A stretch of DNA of 14,268 bases from Methanobacteriota archaeon (GCA_023409695.1 JAEYQZ010000060.1:1-14268), one strand, 5' to 3'. Positions 7,489-13,371 are shown, counted from the stretch's first letter. The notes: generated by a model from the sequence alone, not told the origin. Numbers and translations are program-made.

Positions 7489-8052
7489 ATGGTATTTGAA
7501 TGGTTTATGGCAGGGTTAAACTCTATATTTGACCCAATAATATATTTTTTCGGTCCTAATAAATTTTTGGCAGTATTTGTAATAGGAGCTGTAATTTCGT
7601 TTGTGACAACACTTGCAAACAAGCTTCTTGTAGATCAGGACCGACTTGCATTTCTTCAAACTGAGATGAAGGAGTTCAATCAGGAAATGATGGAAGCAAG
7701 GAAAACAAACGATACACAAGCGCTTGCGAAACTTCAAAAAAAGCAAATGGAGTTCATGAGCCTTCAAAAAGAAATGATGATGATGTCATTTAAACCAATG
7801 ATAGTGACATTTGTTCCAATACTCATTGTATTTTGGTGGATGGCTCAATCACAGTTAAATAATATAGTACTTCAATTACCATCATTTGCTTATTATATAC
7901 TTTTAGTCCCTATTTGGCATATTTTCTATCCATTATCGCCAGGATTAAGCGGAATGGTTATCGAATGGCTTGGATGGTATTTCCTAGCTGCTTTTGGATT
8001 TTCATTCGTATTCAGAAAATTGATGGGACTTAAAAGTGCTGGAGGAATGTAA
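7489..8052 (+). CDS. DUF106 membrane protein, archaeal YidC/Oxa1/EMC3-like insertase
   Basis: A 187-residue integral membrane protein of the DUF106 (EMC3/TMCO1) group, proposed to be the archaeal relative of YidC and Oxa1, which insert membrane proteins. Visible parts in order are an N-terminal amphipathic stretch; TM1 at about 27-47 (FLAVFVIGAVISFVTTLANK); a charged cytosolic coiled coil at about 50-98 rich in K, E, Q and M; TM2 at about 103-120 (PMIVTFVPILIVFWWMAQ); a hydrophobic stretch at 133-148; and a last TM at 156-175. The methionine-rich coiled coil (QMEFMSLQKEMMMMSFKPM) resembles the substrate- and ribosome-facing hairpin of this superfamily. Position after secY and adkA supports a membrane-biogenesis role. 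The insertase function is inferred from the family. Confidence 0.88.
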   Translation: MVFEWFMAGLNSIFDPIIYFFGPNKFLAVFVIGAVISFVTTLANKLLVDQDRLAFLQTEMKEFNQEMMEARKTNDTQALAKLQKKQMEFMSLQKEMMMMSFKPMIVTFVPILIVFWWMAQSQLNNIVLQLPSFAYYILLVPIWHIFYPLSPGLSGMVIEWLGWYFLAAFGFSFVFRKLMGLKSAGGM

Positions 8053-8137
8053 CACATTTGTTCAGTGAATTTCAAGATCATGCAGATTGCTTAATTGCTT
8101 TCTGCTAACTACTCATATAAAATTAGGAGAGATGTAT

Positions 8138-8407
8138 ATGCCACAATTAAGATACAGATCTAGATCATACAGAAGAATATTCAAAAAAACCCCTGGGGGA
8201 AAAACGGTTTTACGTTACAAGAAGAAAAAACCAAGTAAGCACATCTGTGCAGAATGCGGTAAGTTTCTTCACGGAGTCCCAAGGGGCAGACCATATGAAA
8301 TAAACAAACTTTCAAAATCTAAAAAAAGGCCAAATAGGCCATACGGTGGAAATCTTTGCCCTGAATGTGCACGAAAAGTGTTTAAGCAAGAGGCAAGGAA
8401 AGAATGA
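8138..8407 (+). CDS. rpl34e: 50S ribosomal protein L34e (eL34)
   Basis: An archaeal/eukaryotic large-subunit protein of 89 residues. It starts MPQLRYRSRSYRRIFKKTPG, has the conserved basic core TVLRYKKKKPSKH, and carries two CxxC pairs (CAEC at about residues 36-39 and CPEC near residue 75) that form a zinc ribbon. The ATG at 8138 follows a GGAGAGAT site at 8126-8133; the longer open frame back to 8087 has no family similarity. The last bases overlap the cmk start as ATGA, so the two are probably translationally coupled. Confidence 0.95.
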   Translation: MPQLRYRSRSYRRIFKKTPGGKTVLRYKKKKPSKHICAECGKFLHGVPRGRPYEINKLSKSKKRPNRPYGGNLCPECARKVFKQEARKE

Positions 8408-8946
8408 TTATAACCATCAGCGGATTAGCTGGAAGTGGTACCACTACAGCTTCTAAAATCCTGTCAAAAAAACTGAATGTCCCTTATCTTTCAGCTGGTG
8501 ACATATTTCGTCAAATGGCTGCTGAAAGAGATATGGACGTTTTGGAGTTTAGTAGGTTCGCTGAAGAAAATGAAAATATTGATATCTTGCTTGACAAAAA
8601 ACAAGCAGAAATAGCTAAACAATTAGCTAAACAGCATGATAATGTAATTGTTGAGGGAAGACTATCTGCACATTTTGTAGAAGCTGACCTTAAAGTAGGG
8701 TTTATAGCACCTATAGATGACCGTACAAAACGGATATGTAAGCGGGAAAATAAACCATATGAAGTTGTCAAGGAAGAAATAATTTCAAGAAGTAATAGCG
8801 AAGCAAAAAGATATCATGAAATTCATGGTATCGACATTAATGACATGGAAATTTATGACCTCATCATAAATACCGGAAATTTTAATGCTGAACGCATCGC
8901 TGACATCATATTAAAAGTAATAGAGGTGATTTCATGCCAGCAATAG
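8404..8946 (+). CDS. cmk: Cytidylate kinase, archaeal type
   Basis: Phosphorylates CMP/dCMP with ATP, feeding CTP synthesis. The 180-residue product is the short archaeal Cmk. Its P-loop reads GLAGSGTTTASK (residues 7-18) with T13 where most kinases have lysine, as in other archaeal members. AGDIFRQMA is the nucleotide-monophosphate-binding segment, VIVEGRLSAHF follows strand 3, and ICKRENKPYEVVKEEIISR is the lid region. It overlaps L34e by 4 bases and L14e by 13 bases, so all three are tightly coupled. The L34e-cmk-L14e order is shared by many euryarchaea. Confidence 0.95.
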   Translation: MIITISGLAGSGTTTASKILSKKLNVPYLSAGDIFRQMAAERDMDVLEFSRFAEENENIDILLDKKQAEIAKQLAKQHDNVIVEGRLSAHFVEADLKVGFIAPIDDRTKRICKRENKPYEVVKEEIISRSNSEAKRYHEIHGIDINDMEIYDLIINTGNFNAERIADIILKVIEVISCQQ

Positions 8947-9161
8947 AAGTAGGAAGAGTATGTGTTAAGATTGCAGGAAGAGAAGCAGGCGAAAAATGTG
9001 TTATAGTTGAAGTTATAGATGATAAATTTGTCGAAATTGTCGGACTAAACATCAAAAACAAAAGATGCAACATAAAACATTTAGAACCAGTTGATCAGAC
9101 CATCGAAATAAAATCTGACGACGTAGACGAAATTAAAAAAGAACTCGAAGCAGCAGCTTAA
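8934..9161 (+). CDS. rpl14e: 50S ribosomal protein L14e (eL14)
   Basis: An archaeal/eukaryotic large-subunit protein with a KOW-like SH3 fold. The short 75-residue archaeal form starts MPAIEVGRVCVKIAGREAGEKC and continues VIVEVIDDKFVEIVG, then RCNIKHLEPVD. The start at 8934 lies inside the cmk 3' end and is set by a GAGGTGAT site (8923-8930) within cmk, the best match here to the archaeal anti-Shine-Dalgarno complement. The acidic C-terminal stretch (DDVDEIKKELEAAA) is common in methanogens. Confidence 0.95.
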   Translation: MPAIEVGRVCVKIAGREAGEKCVIVEVIDDKFVEIVGLNIKNKRCNIKHLEPVDQTIEIKSDDVDEIKKELEAAA

Positions 9162-9194
9162 TCGCGTATAAACGTGGAACTTTAAGGTTATTTA

Positions 9195-10157
9195 ATGGCA
9201 GATTTACTTATAAAAGCCGAAGGTGAAACTGATCCAGACTACGGGACTTTCCCTGATGAAAGACCCATAGAAGATCATATAAAAAGAGGAATTGTAAACC
9301 TTGATAAACCTTCAGGCCCAACATCCCATGAAATTGATTCATGGGTTAAAAGAATTCTTGGAGTGGAAAAAACAGGTCATGGGGGAACCTTAGACCCCAA
9401 AGTTACTGGAGTTTTGCCTATAGGTATAGATTATGCCACAAGGGCTATTCAAATGCTGCTTGGTGCAGACAAAGAATATGTATGTCTTATGCACATGCAT
9501 GAAAAAATTTCAGAAACTGAAATAAGAGAAATATTAAAGGAGTTTCAGGGAAAAATTTTCCAGACACCACCACTCAAATCTGCCGTAAAGCGCGAAATGA
9601 GAGTTCGAACTATTTATTACGTTAATATCCTTGAGATAGATGGTCAGGATGTCCTTTTTAAAATAGGATGTGAAGGTGGAACTTATATACGAAAGTACTG
9701 CCATGATGTAGGTGAAGCACTTGGAATAGGTGCTCATATGGCAGAACTTCGAAGAACCAAATCCGGACCATTTACAGAGGATGAAACATTAACTACCCTT
9801 CAAGATTTAACTGATGCATATCATATCTGGAAGGAAGAAGGAGATGAATCTTTCCTTAGGGACTGCATACTTCCTATGGAGTTAGCAGTAAAACATCTCC
9901 CTAAAATTATCATAAGGGATTCCGCTGTTGATGCGGTTTGTCATGGTGCAGACCTTGCAGCAGGTGGAATAGTAAGCCTTGATGATAAAATTAAAGAAAA
10001 CGATACTGTAGCAATTATGACACTTAAAGGTGAACTTGTTGCAGCAGGTGAAAGTTTAAAGACATCTAAGGAAATTTATAAAGCAAATAAAGGTATAGTA
10101 ATAGATGTAAAAAAAGTTTTTATGGAACCTGGAACATATCCAAAGATGTGGAAGTAG
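9195..10157 (+). CDS. truB: Cbf5/TruB-type RNA pseudouridine synthase
   Basis: The catalytic subunit of archaeal H/ACA guide RNPs, converting uridines of rRNA to pseudouridine with Nop10, Gar1 and L7Ae; it can also act on tRNA U55. The 320 residues are usual for archaeal Cbf5. Motif I reads GIVNLDKPSGPTSHE. The catalytic aspartate is D67 in GHGGTLDPKVTGVLPIG. YIRKYCHDVGEALGIGAHM and ELRRTKSGPF are further TruB motifs. A PUA domain occupies about residues 245-318 and ends PGTYPKMWK. The N-terminal YGTFPDERPIEDHIKRG is the archaeal extension. The start has only a weak AAGG site upstream. It is the last gene before a 626-bp mostly non-coding stretch. Confidence 0.95.
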   Translation: MADLLIKAEGETDPDYGTFPDERPIEDHIKRGIVNLDKPSGPTSHEIDSWVKRILGVEKTGHGGTLDPKVTGVLPIGIDYATRAIQMLLGADKEYVCLMHMHEKISETEIREILKEFQGKIFQTPPLKSAVKREMRVRTIYYVNILEIDGQDVLFKIGCEGGTYIRKYCHDVGEALGIGAHMAELRRTKSGPFTEDETLTTLQDLTDAYHIWKEEGDESFLRDCILPMELAVKHLPKIIIRDSAVDAVCHGADLAAGGIVSLDDKIKENDTVAIMTLKGELVAAGESLKTSKEIYKANKGIVIDVKKVFMEPGTYPKMWK

Positions 10158-10273
10158 AAGTTTTATATGAATATTCAAGTTTTCAGCTATCAAGTAAAGA
10201 CTATTCTTTAAATAAATTCAAAGTTGAACTGGATTACACGACCGATACAACCATTAAGCTTTTAAAGGTTTAA
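10148..10273 (+). CDS. Possible small ORF, 41 aa, overlapping the truB end
   Basis: From a GTG at 10148 an open frame of 41 codons runs to a TAA at 10271-10273, overlapping the last 10 bases of truB. The product reads (V/M)EVEVLYEYSSFQLSSKDY and later VELDYTTDTTIKLLKV, with a plausible alternation of polar and hydrophobic residues. I do not recognise it. No good ribosome binding site precedes the GTG and no ATG exists in the frame. It could be a real small protein, a decayed gene or chance. A truB frameshift is unlikely, because truB already ends at the normal family C-terminus. Confidence 0.22.
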   Translation: MEVEVLYEYSSFQLSSKDYSLNKFKVELDYTTDTTIKLLKV

Positions 10274-10320
10274 GAACATACACTTTATGTCTAGCAATTG
10301 GACACGTAATTGCAAACTAG
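10274..10320. repeat. Two inverted repeats upstream of the tRNA-region TATA box
   Basis: ACATA (10276-10280) pairs with TATGT (10286-10290). GCAATT (10294-10299) pairs with AATTGC (10308-10313) around GGACACGT, and a flanking CTA/TAG pair (10291-10293 with 10318-10320) lengthens the second arm with a small bulge. This second palindrome ends exactly where the TTAATATATA box begins. It could be a regulator site or only part of the palindromic texture of this interval. Confidence 0.3.
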
Positions 10321-10330
10321 TTAATATATA
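10321..10330 (+). promoter_or_regulatory. Candidate TATA box for the tRNA-Ser region
   Basis: TTAATATATA resembles the archaeal box A and is preceded by A-rich AAACTAG, a possible BRE. Archaeal transcription usually starts about 20-25 bases after the box, at roughly 10350, which falls within the duplicated tRNA 5' fragment and not at the real tRNA. No comparable box lies at the expected place upstream of the true tRNA 5' end at 10439, so this box probably serves a transcript with a leader of about 90 bases. Confidence 0.5.
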
Positions 10331-10334
10331 CAAC

Positions 10335-10364
10335 AAATTAATCAAATGCCGGGATAGTCAAGCT
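10335..10364 (+). repeat. Duplicated 5' end of tRNA-Ser (tRNA fragment) with flank
   Basis: Positions 10335-10359 are identical over 25 bases to 10426-10450; one mismatch and four further matches (AGCT) extend this to 30 bases. The repeat contains 13 bases of flank (AAATTAATCAAAT) and the first 12 bases of the tRNA (GCCGGGATAGTC: the acceptor 5' strand, the two linker bases and the D-stem 5' strand). The rest of a tRNA is missing: no anticodon arm, T arm or TCCCGGC follows. The copy-to-copy distance is 91 bp. It is a tRNA fragment, not a functional tRNA. Confidence 0.9.
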
Positions 10365-10408
10365 CAACCTTTTAGAAAAAGGTTGATCAAAATGTCGTTT
10401 TGACTGTC
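10353..10408 (+). ncRNA. Candidate structured RNA between the two tRNA 5' copies
   Basis: TCAACCTTTT (10364-10373) and AAAAGGTTGA (10377-10386) form a perfect 10-bp stem with an AGA loop. TCAAAA (10387-10392) and TTTTGA (10398-10403) form an adjacent 6-bp stem. GATAGTC (10353-10359), from the tRNA-like repeat itself, can pair with GACTGTC (10402-10408) including one G-U, enclosing the stem region as a branched fold; this competes only with the base of the second stem. The segment lies just downstream of the predicted transcription start. No known RNA family was recognised. Confidence 0.35.
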
Positions 10409-10438
10409 TGTCGTAAAAAACTACTAAATTAATCAAAT

Positions 10439-10523
<85 letters not shown>

Positions 10524-10539
10524 CTCAAAAAATCTGTGA

Positions 10540-10596
10540 TTTTTTGCATTTTTGCAAATGGAACATTTGCAATCGCAAAAAACAAAAGTTTTTTGC
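10540..10596 (+). terminator. Alternative hairpins and T-tracts after tRNA-Ser
   Basis: Arm A TTTTTTGC (10540-10547) pairs with arm B GCAAAAAA (10575-10582), enclosing a second perfect stem, TTGCAAATG/CATTTGCAA (10552-10560 with 10564-10572, loop GAA). Arm B extended as GCAAAAAAC (10575-10583) is also perfectly complementary to arm C GTTTTTTGC (10588-10596, loop AAAA), so A:B and B:C exclude each other. T-tracts at 10540-10545, 10589-10594 and 10635-10641 are plausible archaeal U-tract termination points for the tRNA transcript. Confidence 0.45.
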
Positions 10597-10601
10597 ATGT
10601 C

Positions 10602-10641
10602 CTGAAACAAGTTTTCAGAGACGTTTAAGGCAAGTTTTTTT
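10602..10641 (+). terminator. Hairpin and T7 tract, likely 3' end of the tRNA unit
   Basis: CTGAAA (10602-10607) pairs with TTTCAG (10613-10618) around CAAGT. Sixteen bases later comes the longest T-run of the interval, TTTTTTT at 10635-10641, followed by ATCTTT. Archaeal RNA polymerase terminates at such U-tracts, so this is the best single candidate for ending transcripts that read through the tRNA before the S13 promoter. Confidence 0.4.
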
Positions 10642-10665
10642 ATCTTTGTATTCACCCGTCCAAAC

Positions 10666-10730
10666 TTATACTGGATACAAATTCTTGCTCTAATTTGCAC
10701 AAATATTTAAAATAATTAAATTATACTGGA
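10666..10730 (+). promoter_or_regulatory. Candidate S13 operon promoter with repeated TTATACTGGA
   Basis: TTATACTGGA occurs at 10666-10675 and again at 10721-10730, 55 bp apart. The second copy is preceded by the A-rich stretch AAATAATTAAA (10710-10720), which would serve as a BRE, and ends 53 bases before the S13 ATG at 10784, leaving room for a start near 10750 and a leader of about 30 bases. A third box-like word, CTTATAAAA (10756-10764), is too close to the ATG to drive it. The promoter call is by position and composition only. Confidence 0.35.
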
Positions 10731-10783
10731 AAACAAAGAAGTAAGGCATTCTGGTCTTATAAAAAAAGTTTAGAGGTCAAATA

Positions 10784-11239
10784 ATGGAAGAAGAATTCAA
10801 ACACTTGGTCCGTATTGCCAGAAAGGATGTAGATGGTAATAAAACCATTGAAAATGCTCTTGCTGATGTCAAAGGAGTAGGCAAAGCACTATCCAGAGCA
10901 GTAGGTATTGTTATGGATCTTGACTTAAGTCAAAAAATTGGATACTTACCTGATGAAAAAGTACTGGAAATTGAAGAAGTACTCAAGAACCCTGCATCAC
11001 ATAACGTTCCTGACTGGATGTTAAACAGGCGTAACGATTATGAAACAGGCGAAACTGGTCATTTAATTGAATCTGACCTTATGATGACATTAAGGGAAGA
11101 TTTAAACAGAATGAAGAAAACAAGAAGCTACAAAGGAAGAAGACATGAAGTAGGACTTCCAGTTAGAGGACAGAGAACAAAATCTACCTTCAGAAAAGGA
11201 TCATCTGTTGGTGTTAGAAGAAGGAGAGGAAGGGCCTAA
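10784..11239 (+). CDS. rps13: 30S ribosomal protein S13 (uS13)
   Basis: A small-subunit head protein that contacts the P-site tRNA and bridges to the large subunit. The 151-residue archaeal form starts MEEEFKHLVRIARKDVDGN, has the helix-hairpin-helix LADVKGVGKALSRAVG (about residues 27-42), a long helical middle and the basic tail RRHEVGLPVRGQRTKST then GSSVGVRRRRGRA. GAGGT at 10773-10777 sets the ATG. It opens the S13-S4-S11-RpoD block after the tRNA interval and is probably transcribed from its own promoter. Confidence 0.97.
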   Translation: MEEEFKHLVRIARKDVDGNKTIENALADVKGVGKALSRAVGIVMDLDLSQKIGYLPDEKVLEIEEVLKNPASHNVPDWMLNRRNDYETGETGHLIESDLMMTLREDLNRMKKTRSYKGRRHEVGLPVRGQRTKSTFRKGSSVGVRRRRGRA

Positions 11240-11263
11240 TTATAATTTAAAGGAGACAATAAT

Positions 11264-11794
11264 ATGGGACATCCAAGAAGAGCAAGAAAAAAATATGATA
11301 CACCACCTCATCCATGGAACGCTGACAGGATTAAAGAAGAAAACAAGCTTACCCAAAAATACGGTTTAAAAAATAAAAAGGAAATTTGGAAAGCTGAAAC
11401 TATGGTTAAAAGATACAGGAGAGATGCAAGGCACCTTTTAGGTATGGTAACTGAACAGACCATTAAAGAAAGGCAGGATCTTATTAATCACCTTGTACGC
11501 TACGGTATTTTAGCAGAAAATGCAAATCTTGAAGACGTACTTGATTTAACTGTAGAAGACGTTTTAAGAAGAAGATTACAAACCATGGTACATAAAAAAG
11601 GACTTGCTACCACTGCAAAAGGAGCAAGACAGTTTGTTATACATGGACATATAGCTTTAGATGGGAAGAAAGTTGATTCACCAAGCTACATGATAAAAAG
11701 AGGGGAAGAAGACCTTATAGGATTTTACCCAGCTTCACCTGTAGAAAAACAGTACAAAGCAAGAACTGAAAAAACAGGTACTGATGAATCATAA
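11264..11794 (+). CDS. rps4: 30S ribosomal protein S4 (uS4)
   Basis: A primary 16S rRNA-binding protein at the five-way junction of the 5' domain. The 176-residue archaeal form starts MGHPRRARKKYDTPPHPWNA. The S4 RNA-binding domain is at about residues 103-165 (RRRLQTMVHKKGLATTAKGA, then QFVIHGHIALDGKKVDSPSY). The short polar C-terminal tail is typical of euryarchaea. GGAG precedes the ATG. It lies between S13 and S11, the order conserved in archaea. Confidence 0.97.
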   Translation: MGHPRRARKKYDTPPHPWNADRIKEENKLTQKYGLKNKKEIWKAETMVKRYRRDARHLLGMVTEQTIKERQDLINHLVRYGILAENANLEDVLDLTVEDVLRRRLQTMVHKKGLATTAKGARQFVIHGHIALDGKKVDSPSYMIKRGEEDLIGFYPASPVEKQYKARTEKTGTDES

Positions 11795-11810
11795 CTAAAA
11801 AGGTGATATG

Positions 11811-12203
11811 ATGGCAGAGAAAGAAAAATGGGGTGTAGCTAACATTTATTCATCCTTTAACAATACTATAATCACTATAACTGATATAACTGGAGCAGAA
11901 ACCATTACACAATGGTCTGGTGGAAAAGTTGTAAGGGCAGATAGACAGGAGTCATCTCCATTTGCAGCAATGGAAGCAGCAACAAGAGCAGCTGACGACG
12001 TTAAAGAGAAAGGAATAATTGGACTACACATAAAAGTAAGAGCCCCTGGTGGAAACGGACCAAGAACTCCGGGACCTGGTGCACAAGCTACAATAAGAGC
12101 TCTTGCAAGAGCCGGTATCAGAATAGGAAAAATAGAAGATGTTACCCCAATTCCTCATGACGGTACAGGAAGACCTGGAGGTAAGAGGGGAAGAAGGGTC
12201 TAA
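11811..12203 (+). CDS. rps11: 30S ribosomal protein S11 (uS11)
   Basis: A platform protein next to the mRNA exit channel and the E site. From the second ATG (11811) it is 130 residues beginning MAEKEKWGVANIYSSFNNTI. GGTGAT occupies 11802-11807, directly touching the first ATG at 11808, so the second has the more workable spacing; the difference is one residue. Signatures are IHVKVRAPGGNGPRTPGPGA-like IKVRAPGGNGPRTPGPG and the C-terminal IPHDGTGRPGGKRGRRV. The HDG aspartate corresponds to the position that is asparagine, found as isoaspartate, in E. coli S11. RpoD follows after one base. Confidence 0.96.
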   Translation: MAEKEKWGVANIYSSFNNTIITITDITGAETITQWSGGKVVRADRQESSPFAAMEAATRAADDVKEKGIIGLHIKVRAPGGNGPRTPGPGAQATIRALARAGIRIGKIEDVTPIPHDGTGRPGGKRGRRV

Positions 12204-12204
12204 C

Positions 12205-12999
12205 ATGGAGATTGATGTTCGAGATAAAAATGATAATGAACTCACATTTATCGTCGATGGTGTAGACATATCCTTTATAAATGCAATAAGGAGAATATGC
12301 ACTGTCGAAGTCCCGACACTTGCCATAGAAACAGTTGCAATAGTTAAAAATGATGCAGCTTTATTTGATGAAGTTTTAGCTCATAGATTAGGGTTAGTAC
12401 CACTCGAAACAGATGTAGAAGCATTTGAATTGGCATCTGAATGCGACTGTGAAAACGGCTGTCCAAGCTGCAGTGTATCTCTAATTTTAAAAGAAAAAGG
12501 TCCTAAAGTTGTTTACTCTGGAGACCTAAGTTCAACTCATGAAGCTGTAAAACCAGTATACGATACTATTCCTCTCTTAAAATTAAGAGAAGGGGAAGAA
12601 GTAGAACTGGAAGCTATAGCAAAACTTGGAATCGGGTTAGAACACGCAAAATGGCAACCTACAACAACATGCGCATACAAGTACTATCCTTTAATTACAA
12701 TCGAGGATACCTGTGAAGCATGCCAGAAATGTGTGGAACAATGTCCAAGAAATGTACTGGACTATGATGAAGCTGAAGGTAAGATCATTATCACAGACAT
12801 CGAAAACTGCTCAATGTGCAAAACCTGTGTAAGGGGATGTGAGCAGGAATCAATTCATGTTGAATCACAGCAGGGCAAATTTATATTTAAAATTGAAACA
12901 GACGGGTCATTATCTCCTGAAGAAGTTTTAGTAAATGCATGCGATATCCTGAAGAATAAATCAGAAAAAATTGTGGCATTTTCTAAAGGAGGAAGTTAA
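12205..12999 (+). CDS. rpoD: DNA-directed RNA polymerase subunit D (Rpo3) with two Fe-S motifs
   Basis: The archaeal counterpart of the bacterial alpha N-terminal domain and eukaryotic RPB3; with subunit L it nucleates polymerase assembly. The 264 residues start MEIDVRDKNDNELTF. The dimerisation region contains FINAIRRICTVEVPTLAIE and LAHRLGLVPL. An insert has C80, C82, C86 and C89, a possible metal site. Domain 3 is ferredoxin-like with two full CxxCxxCxxxC sets, C170/C173/C176/C180 and C202/C205/C208/C212, the pattern of two [4Fe-4S] clusters known in some methanogen D subunits. An open frame extends back to 12139 but overlaps S11 and has no family similarity there. Confidence 0.97.
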   Translation: MEIDVRDKNDNELTFIVDGVDISFINAIRRICTVEVPTLAIETVAIVKNDAALFDEVLAHRLGLVPLETDVEAFELASECDCENGCPSCSVSLILKEKGPKVVYSGDLSSTHEAVKPVYDTIPLLKLREGEEVELEAIAKLGIGLEHAKWQPTTTCAYKYYPLITIEDTCEACQKCVEQCPRNVLDYDEAEGKIIITDIENCSMCKTCVRGCEQESIHVESQQGKFIFKIETDGSLSPEEVLVNACDILKNKSEKIVAFSKGGS

Positions 13000-13356
13000 A
13001 TGAAACTTAAGACAAATCCGAAAATCACAGAAATTATAGGGAACCTTAAAAATAAGTCATACCAGGAAGATGTCAACATATGGAAAGATATCGCAAAAAG
13101 GCTTGAAAGATCAACCAGAAGGTATGCAGAAGTCAATATATCTAAAATAAACAGACATTCATCTCCAGATGAAACCATTATTGTTCCAGGAAAAATCCTT
13201 GGAAGTGGTGAACTGGACCATAAAGTCAACGTAGTAGCACTCAGCTTCTCAAAAAGAGCAGAAGAAAAAATAGATGCTGCTGGCGGTAAGTGTTTAGGAA
13301 TCTCAGAAATTCTCGATGAAAATCCAAAGGGAAATAAAATAAGGATAATCGAGTAA
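13000..13356 (+). CDS. rpl18e: 50S ribosomal protein L18e (eL18)
   Basis: An archaeal/eukaryotic large-subunit protein of the L15-like fold. The 118-residue product starts MKLKTNPKITEIIGNLKNKS, continues WKDIAKRLERSTRRYAEVN, then the conserved VPGKILGSGELDHKVNVVAL and AEEKIDAAGGKCLGI. The ATG immediately follows the RpoD stop, with GGAGG in the RpoD 3' end as its ribosome binding site. It is followed by L13 and S9, the order found in most euryarchaea. Confidence 0.96.
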   Translation: MKLKTNPKITEIIGNLKNKSYQEDVNIWKDIAKRLERSTRRYAEVNISKINRHSSPDETIIVPGKILGSGELDHKVNVVALSFSKRAEEKIDAAGGKCLGISEILDENPKGNKIRIIE

Positions 13357-13371
13357 AAAAGGTGTATTTTT

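Noticed and set aside
8116..8123. TATAAAAT as a promoter for L34e
   Set aside because: It is only 15 bases before the ATG, so a start about 25 bases downstream would fall inside the gene; the match is expected in AT-rich DNA.
10091..10273. truB truncated by a frameshift, with the downstream frame as its lost C-terminus
   Set aside because: The TruB product already has a full PUA domain and the usual YPKMWK end, so no missing part is needed.
12139..12204. N-terminal extension of RpoD from an upstream ATG
   Set aside because: It overlaps S11 in another frame, has no similarity to RpoD, and the ATG at 12205 gives the family N-terminus.
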